Assembly (NCBI GenBank): GCA_964445575.1
Contig: CAYULB010000006.1
Coordinates: 1 to 64,000, forward strand
Length of the DNA: 64,000 bases
Direction of reading: 5' to 3'
Source of the DNA: WJMT01 sp964445575
GTDB taxonomy: Bacteria > Acidobacteriota > Aminicenantia > Aminicenantales > Aminicenantaceae
Part shown: positions 60,568 to 64,000 of the stretch, piece after piece
Numbering within the stretch: the stretch's first letter is position 1
How the letters are laid out: each line of letters opens with the position of its first letter
The notes under the pieces: model-generated
Seen by the model: only the letters and a program-made list of their open reading frames with translations
Database searches by the model: none
What the model was told of the DNA's origin: nothing
Translations under genes and position numbers: made by a program

Positions 60568-61240
60568 AATAGTTTATGTGTTTTCTGAGCGCCTCCAAAA
60601 GGTATTTCGAGCTGATAAAAAGGAATTTGATTTAAAAACAGGAGACATCTGTTTGATTGAATCTCCTCTGGGGGGTGAGCTGGCCGTGGTGGTGGATGCC
60701 CCTAAGAAAATAAGAAAAAACCTTAAAGCTGACAAGGGAGCTGCAAATGTTATTCGTAAAGCCACGGAAAAAGACAAAGAAAAGTTTGCCTGGATGAGAA
60801 AGAAAGAGAAGGAAGCTTTTGACTTCTGCCTGACGAAAATAAAAGAACGCAAACTCCCCATGAAACTGGTAAGAGTGAGATATTTTTTTGATGAGAAGAA
60901 GGGCATTTTCTACTACACAGCAGATGGTCGGATTGATTTTAGGGCTCTGGTTAAGGACCTGGCTAAACGGTTCCGGATGAGAATTGAGATGCGTCAGATT
61001 GGAGTTAGAGACGAGGCGAAAATGATCGGAGGGGTGGGCGTTTGCGGACGCAGGCTGTGCTGTGCCAGTTTTATGAAAAGTTTTGAGCCGGTGACAATAC
61101 AAAAGGCAAAAAGACAGAATATAACCATAAATCCCACCAAGATATCAGGACTTTGCGGCCGGCTTATGTGCTGTCTTGCTTTTGAGGAAGAAAGCAAGGG
61201 TCGCATGTACAGTGAAGAAGAGGAAGTAGAAGAAGATTAA
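60560..61240 (+). CDS. ricT: PSP1-domain protein RicT/YaaT
   Basis: In Bacillus RicT works with RicA and RicF to control RNase Y-dependent mRNA processing. The 226 residues carry the PSP1 domain with YYTADGRIDFRALVKDLAKRF and RMRIEMRQIGVRDEAKMIGG. The conserved cysteine motifs CGRRLCC and CGRLMCC, likely iron-sulfur ligands, are intact. An acidic tail ends the protein. RicA and RicF are not encoded here, so the function in this Gram-negative setting is open. Confidence 0.92.
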   Translation: MSEIVYVFSERLQKVFRADKKEFDLKTGDICLIESPLGGELAVVVDAPKKIRKNLKADKGAANVIRKATEKDKEKFAWMRKKEKEAFDFCLTKIKERKLPMKLVRVRYFFDEKKGIFYYTADGRIDFRALVKDLAKRFRMRIEMRQIGVRDEAKMIGGVGVCGRRLCCASFMKSFEPVTIQKAKRQNITINPTKISGLCGRLMCCLAFEEESKGRMYSEEEEVEED

Positions 61241-61275
61241 TTTTAGATTTTAAGACACCGGGTCACCCGAAAGCT

Positions 61276-61908
61276 CTACTGGGTATTCTGCCATGTAAAC
61301 TGGATTTTACTCGATTCACTGATGAGGGTTCCTTGGGGTGAAAAAGCTTTTACCTGCCAGAAATAGCTTTTTCCTGGAGTCATTTTTGATTTGATCTCTT
61401 CAGGAAGGGATATGTAATTGTTCTGAGTGGTTTTTTCCCAGATCAGCTCATCATTGGATATCAAGACTTTGTATTCGATGTCTTTCCCTACGGCTTCCCA
61501 CCTGAATTCAGAGGGAACAGCCTTGGAGATAAGAGTGATGGAGCGTCCTCTGACAGCCTCTTCTGTGATCATAAACTCAGGGGTTTTATCTGTTACATTG
61601 GGAATAATGGCAAAAACCACGATTAAAATCAAAGCTGCAGTTAAAGCTGCAGATATGAGAGGTTTGGGGGATAAAAAGTCCATAACTTTTTCATAAATTG
61701 GATTTTTTGATTCTTCTTCTATCCGGATATCTTTAAATATGGTATCCGCCTTGTTTTTAATGGTCCAGATAAGTTCATTTTTTTCTTTAATTTGTTCAAA
61801 ACAGTGGGGACAATTGAAAAAATGTTTTTCAAATTTTTCTTTTTTCTCCCTGCTCAGTCTGTTGAACAAGTAATCATCAATTAGGTTCTCATATCTGCAT
61901 TTATCCAT
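61276..61908 (-). CDS. Membrane-bound zinc-finger anti-sigma factor
   Basis: The 210-residue protein has an N-terminal anti-sigma zinc motif HxxxCxxC (H29, C33, C36 in KHFFNCPHC), one transmembrane helix (about 84-104) and a periplasmic domain of about 100 residues with strand-rich sequence (EFRWEAVGKDIEYKVLIS, YFWQVKAF) resembling a fibronectin-type fold. It follows the sigma gene by 63 nt and is surely its regulator. ATG 61908 is preferred over GTG 61917 because AGGGG is 8 nt from the ATG. Confidence 0.85.
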   Translation of the reverse strand: MDKCRYENLIDDYLFNRLSREKKEKFEKHFFNCPHCFEQIKEKNELIWTIKNKADTIFKDIRIEEESKNPIYEKVMDFLSPKPLISAALTAALILIVVFAIIPNVTDKTPEFMITEEAVRGRSITLISKAVPSEFRWEAVGKDIEYKVLISNDELIWEKTTQNNYISLPEEIKSKMTPGKSYFWQVKAFSPQGTLISESSKIQFTWQNTQ

Positions 61909-61971
61909 TGATCTCACCCCTAATTTAATTTCATTAGTTTAGTCGAAATAAATGCATAATTACGGAAGATT

Positions 61972-62475
61972 TTATTCATTTATTAGCTTTTTTAGTAATT
62001 TTTGGGCATAATGCACTCTTTCGCTCACTCTTCTGGGAGAAATGCCCAGTCTTTCAGCCACTTCTTTCCGGGCGAGCCCCTTATAATAGTAAAGATATAA
62101 CACTTTTTTATATTTTGGTTTTAGTTCTTCTAGTTTTTCTGCCAGAATTTCTGATCTTTCCTTTTTTTCTATCTGTATATAGGGATCTGGGAACGGGTCG
62201 GCTTCAGGAATGAATTTCTTTAGTTTTTTGTTTTTTTGTCTTATGTAGTCCACGATTCTTCTTCTTGTTATGGTGTAAATAAAGGTGCCTATGGAAGATT
62301 CGCCTTTGAATTCACCATTTTTTATTTTTTCTATGGTATTGAGCATAATTTCATTAACGATATCTTCCCATTCAGGGGTATGGGAGCCGATTGATTTTTT
62401 TACTTTATAGGTAACGATAGGCCGGTATTGAGAAGTGATTTTATTAAGGTCGTAAGAGTTATCTTCTTTTTTCAC
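61972..62475 (-). CDS. ECF-type RNA polymerase sigma factor
   Basis: The 167-residue protein shows sigma region 2 (EWEDIVNEIMLNTIEKIKNG, then STFIYTITRRRIVDYIR-like SIGTFIYTITRRRIVDYIRQ). A linker follows, then region 4 with a helix-turn-helix (YYKGLARKEVAERLGISPRRVSERVHYAQK), the order of ECF factors. The start codon is GTG at 62475; the -10 box TATAAT ends 8 nt upstream and no Shine-Dalgarno sequence exists, so it is probably leaderless. It pairs with the anti-sigma gene downstream. Its promoter is sigma-70-like, so no autoregulatory ECF promoter is evident. Confidence 0.9.
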   Translation of the reverse strand: MKKEDNSYDLNKITSQYRPIVTYKVKKSIGSHTPEWEDIVNEIMLNTIEKIKNGEFKGESSIGTFIYTITRRRIVDYIRQKNKKLKKFIPEADPFPDPYIQIEKKERSEILAEKLEELKPKYKKVLYLYYYKGLARKEVAERLGISPRRVSERVHYAQKLLKKLINE

Positions 62476-62483
62476 TTTCAGTC

Positions 62484-62512
62484 ATTATAAAGGGTGTTTT
62501 ATACATTAGCAA
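62484..62512 (-). promoter_or_regulatory. Promoter of the sigma/anti-sigma pair
   Basis: Minus-strand TTGCTA (62507-62512), 17-bp spacer, perfect TATAAT (62484-62489), 8 nt before the GTG start. Confidence 0.65.
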
Positions 62513-62543
62513 GTGTGGAATTTTCGTGATGAAGGTGGGGGAA

Positions 62544-64000
62544 CTATTGATTTTGCTTTGCTTTGCTGAGGTAGGCTTCAATGTTGGTCAGTATTTCTCT
62601 GGGTTTGCTTCCTTTGGAGGGTCCCACGATTCCTTCCTGCTCCATCTGGTCAAGGATTCTTGCTGCTCTCGCATATCCTAATTTTAGTTTTCTTTGAAGA
62701 TAGGATGCAGAAGCCTGCTCTGTACTCAAAACCAGTTCCACTGCTTTTTCAAACAGTTCATCTTTTTCTTCAGATTCATCTTTTTCTTCGCTGGGAGATT
62801 TTTTTAAGGTCTTGACGATTTTTTCATCATATTCAGGTTTTCTTTGCCCTTTTATGTGTTTCAACAAGCGACTTATCTCTTGGAGAGAGATAAAGGAGCT
62901 GTGAAGTCTTAAGATTTTTGGATAGTTGGGGGGCATAAAAAGCATGTCTCCTCTGCCTAAAAGTTTTTCTGCACCTCCCGTATCAATGATGATTTGGGAG
63001 TCTATTTTTGAAGGAACCCTGAACGCAATCCGGCAGGAAAAATTGTTCTTGATGGTTCCTGTAATCACATCCGTGGAAGGACGTTGAGTGGCCATAACCA
63101 GATGAATTCCCACGGCTCTGGCTAATTGGGCCAGCCTCCCTATACAGTATTCCGCTTCCTTATCCCCGATCATCATCAACTCTGCCAGTTCGTCAATGAT
63201 TATGACAATATGAGGGAGGGGCTTTAAAGGCTCTTCTCCCAGACCCAGGTCCAGCTTATCCGTTGTAGAGAGTTCTTTGATCTGGCGGTTGTATTGGTCA
63301 ATGTCGCGCACTTTTAAGCGGCCCAAAGCATGGTATCTCTCTTCCATTTTTTTTATGGAATCGTAGAGGATGCGGCTGGCTTTATGGGGATTCTTTACCA
63401 CAGGACAAAGAAGATGGGGGATCCCATCGTAGAGAGAGAACTCCAGTCTTTTGGGATCGATCAATATGATCCTCACTTCATCTGGAGTGGCTTTATAGAG
63501 AAAGCTGGCGATAATAGAGTTCAAAGCCACACTTTTGCCAGTCCCTGTGGCACCTGCAATGAGCAGATGAGGCATTATGGAAAGGTCAGTGACATAGGGT
63601 TCTCCATGGATGGTCTTTCCCAGTCCGACGGATAGCTTAGAGGGTGCTTCCATGAATTTTTGAGTTTGGAGAACATCTCTGAGTTTAATGACCTCCCTCT
63701 TGTTGTTGGGTATTTCGATTCCCAGGGAGGATTTCCCGGGTATGCGCTGGATTCTCAATGATTCGGCGCCTAAAGCAAGGGAAAGGTCCTCTGCTCTGCT
63801 GGCTACTTGGCTCACTTTGACTCCGGGGCTGGGATAAAATTCGTAAGTGGTGACGATAGGGCCAGGATGGTATTCTCTGACTTCTCCTATGACCTTAAAC
63901 TGAGAAAGTTTATCTTCAATGATTTGCTTTTTTTCATAAAGTTCATTTTTATCTATTTTCTCTGCTTCTTTTCCAGGATCAAGCAGGCTCAAAGGCGGGA
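62544..64000 (-). CDS. ftsK: DNA translocase FtsK, C-terminal part (5' end beyond the window)
   Basis: FtsK pumps chromosomal DNA at the septum. The frame continues to the window edge (PPLSLLDPG), so the N-terminal membrane and linker domains lie outside. The visible part contains the alpha and beta motor domains, with Walker A GATGTGKSVALNS, RIILIDPKRLEFS, Walker B IIIDELAELMM and ATQRPSTDVITG. It ends with the winged-helix gamma domain (STEQASASYLQRKLKLGYA, then ILDQMEQEGIVG), which reads polar KOPS sites. No defect is seen in the visible region. Confidence 0.96.
   Translation of the reverse strand, partial: PPLSLLDPGKEAEKIDKNELYEKKQIIEDKLSQFKVIGEVREYHPGPIVTTYEFYPSPGVKVSQVASRAEDLSLALGAESLRIQRIPGKSSLGIEIPNNKREVIKLRDVLQTQKFMEAPSKLSVGLGKTIHGEPYVTDLSIMPHLLIAGATGTGKSVALNSIIASFLYKATPDEVRIILIDPKRLEFSLYDGIPHLLCPVVKNPHKASRILYDSIKKMEERYHALGRLKVRDIDQYNRQIKELSTTDKLDLGLGEEPLKPLPHIVIIIDELAELMMIGDKEAEYCIGRLAQLARAVGIHLVMATQRPSTDVITGTIKNNFSCRIAFRVPSKIDSQIIIDTGGAEKLLGRGDMLFMPPNYPKILRLHSSFISLQEISRLLKHIKGQRKPEYDEKIVKTLKKSPSEEKDESEEKDELFEKAVELVLSTEQASASYLQRKLKLGYARAARILDQMEQEGIVGPSKGSKPREILTNIEAYLSKAKQNQ

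Noticed and set aside
60574..61206. Minus-strand open frames across ricT
   Set aside because: They are shadows of ricT, whose cysteine motifs and PSP1 signatures are unambiguous.
61241..61275. Hairpin CGGGTcACCCG between ricT and the anti-sigma gene as a terminator
   Set aside because: The loop is a single base and no U-tract follows.

Overview
The window looks like chromosomal core sequence of a Gram-negative (LPS-bearing) bacterium with moderately low GC (low 40s % by eye). It has the outer-membrane toolkit (lpxK, lpxL, gmhA, lptE, a fused lptC/lptA, lptB, and tolQRAB-pal-cpoB), sigma-54 and an incomplete phosphotransferase system. A large secreted Asp-box/VPS10-type propeller protein and a two-subunit-type methylmalonyl-CoA mutase fit the Acidobacteriota/Aminicenantes neighbourhood. 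That placement is inference from gene content only. No tRNA, rRNA, CRISPR array, prophage or complete IS element was seen.

Layout. 1-2.1 kb: start of a Phd/YefM antitoxin with its operator-promoter, a membrane-anchored hypothetical and plsC. 2.2-10.4 kb: gmhA, then on the minus strand flotillin, an aspartate-aminotransferase/P-loop fusion and a divergent PEP carboxykinase, followed by rph-uxs. 10.5-17.1 kb: lpxK-lpxL, an orphan lipoprotein, and an M20 peptidase-comEC pair. 17.1-21.5 kb: eno-mcmA and small membrane proteins. 21.5-28.1 kb: leuS-lptE-holA, rpsT, murJ-dtd. 28.1-32 kb: ftsY-ribD-ribE-ribBA. 32-43 kb: recJ, then lptCA-lptB-rpoN-hpf-ptsN-hprK-rapZ-EIIA(Man)-ptsH-ptsI, a lipopolysaccharide-export plus regulatory-PTS block. 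43-48.7 kb: the Tol-Pal operon with ssb and a cupin gene at its end. 48.7-51.3 kb: potassium uptake genes ktrB and ktrA, flanked and split by a repeat family. 51.3-64 kb: a YprA/MrfA-type helicase, a shortened uvrA, a 1048-residue secreted propeller protein, holB-ricT, an ECF sigma/anti-sigma pair and the 3' part of ftsK.

Three threads run through the window. First, many lead genes have a good sigma-70-type promoter whose -10 box ends only 6-12 nt before the start codon, usually with no Shine-Dalgarno sequence. This implies leaderless or nearly leaderless mRNAs, while internal or secondary genes often have ordinary Shine-Dalgarno sites. Second, a palindromic repeat family with ends resembling AACCTGGATTATTCAT occurs as a complete 154-bp MITE-like element between ktrB and ktrA, as a compound copy between tolQ and ktrB, and as short remnants elsewhere. 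Third, several familiar proteins have unusual architecture: an AspC fused to an HprK/PEPCK-like P-loop domain next to an aberrant PEPCK, a very long LptC/LptA fusion, a UvrA without its insertion domain, and a minimal HprK.
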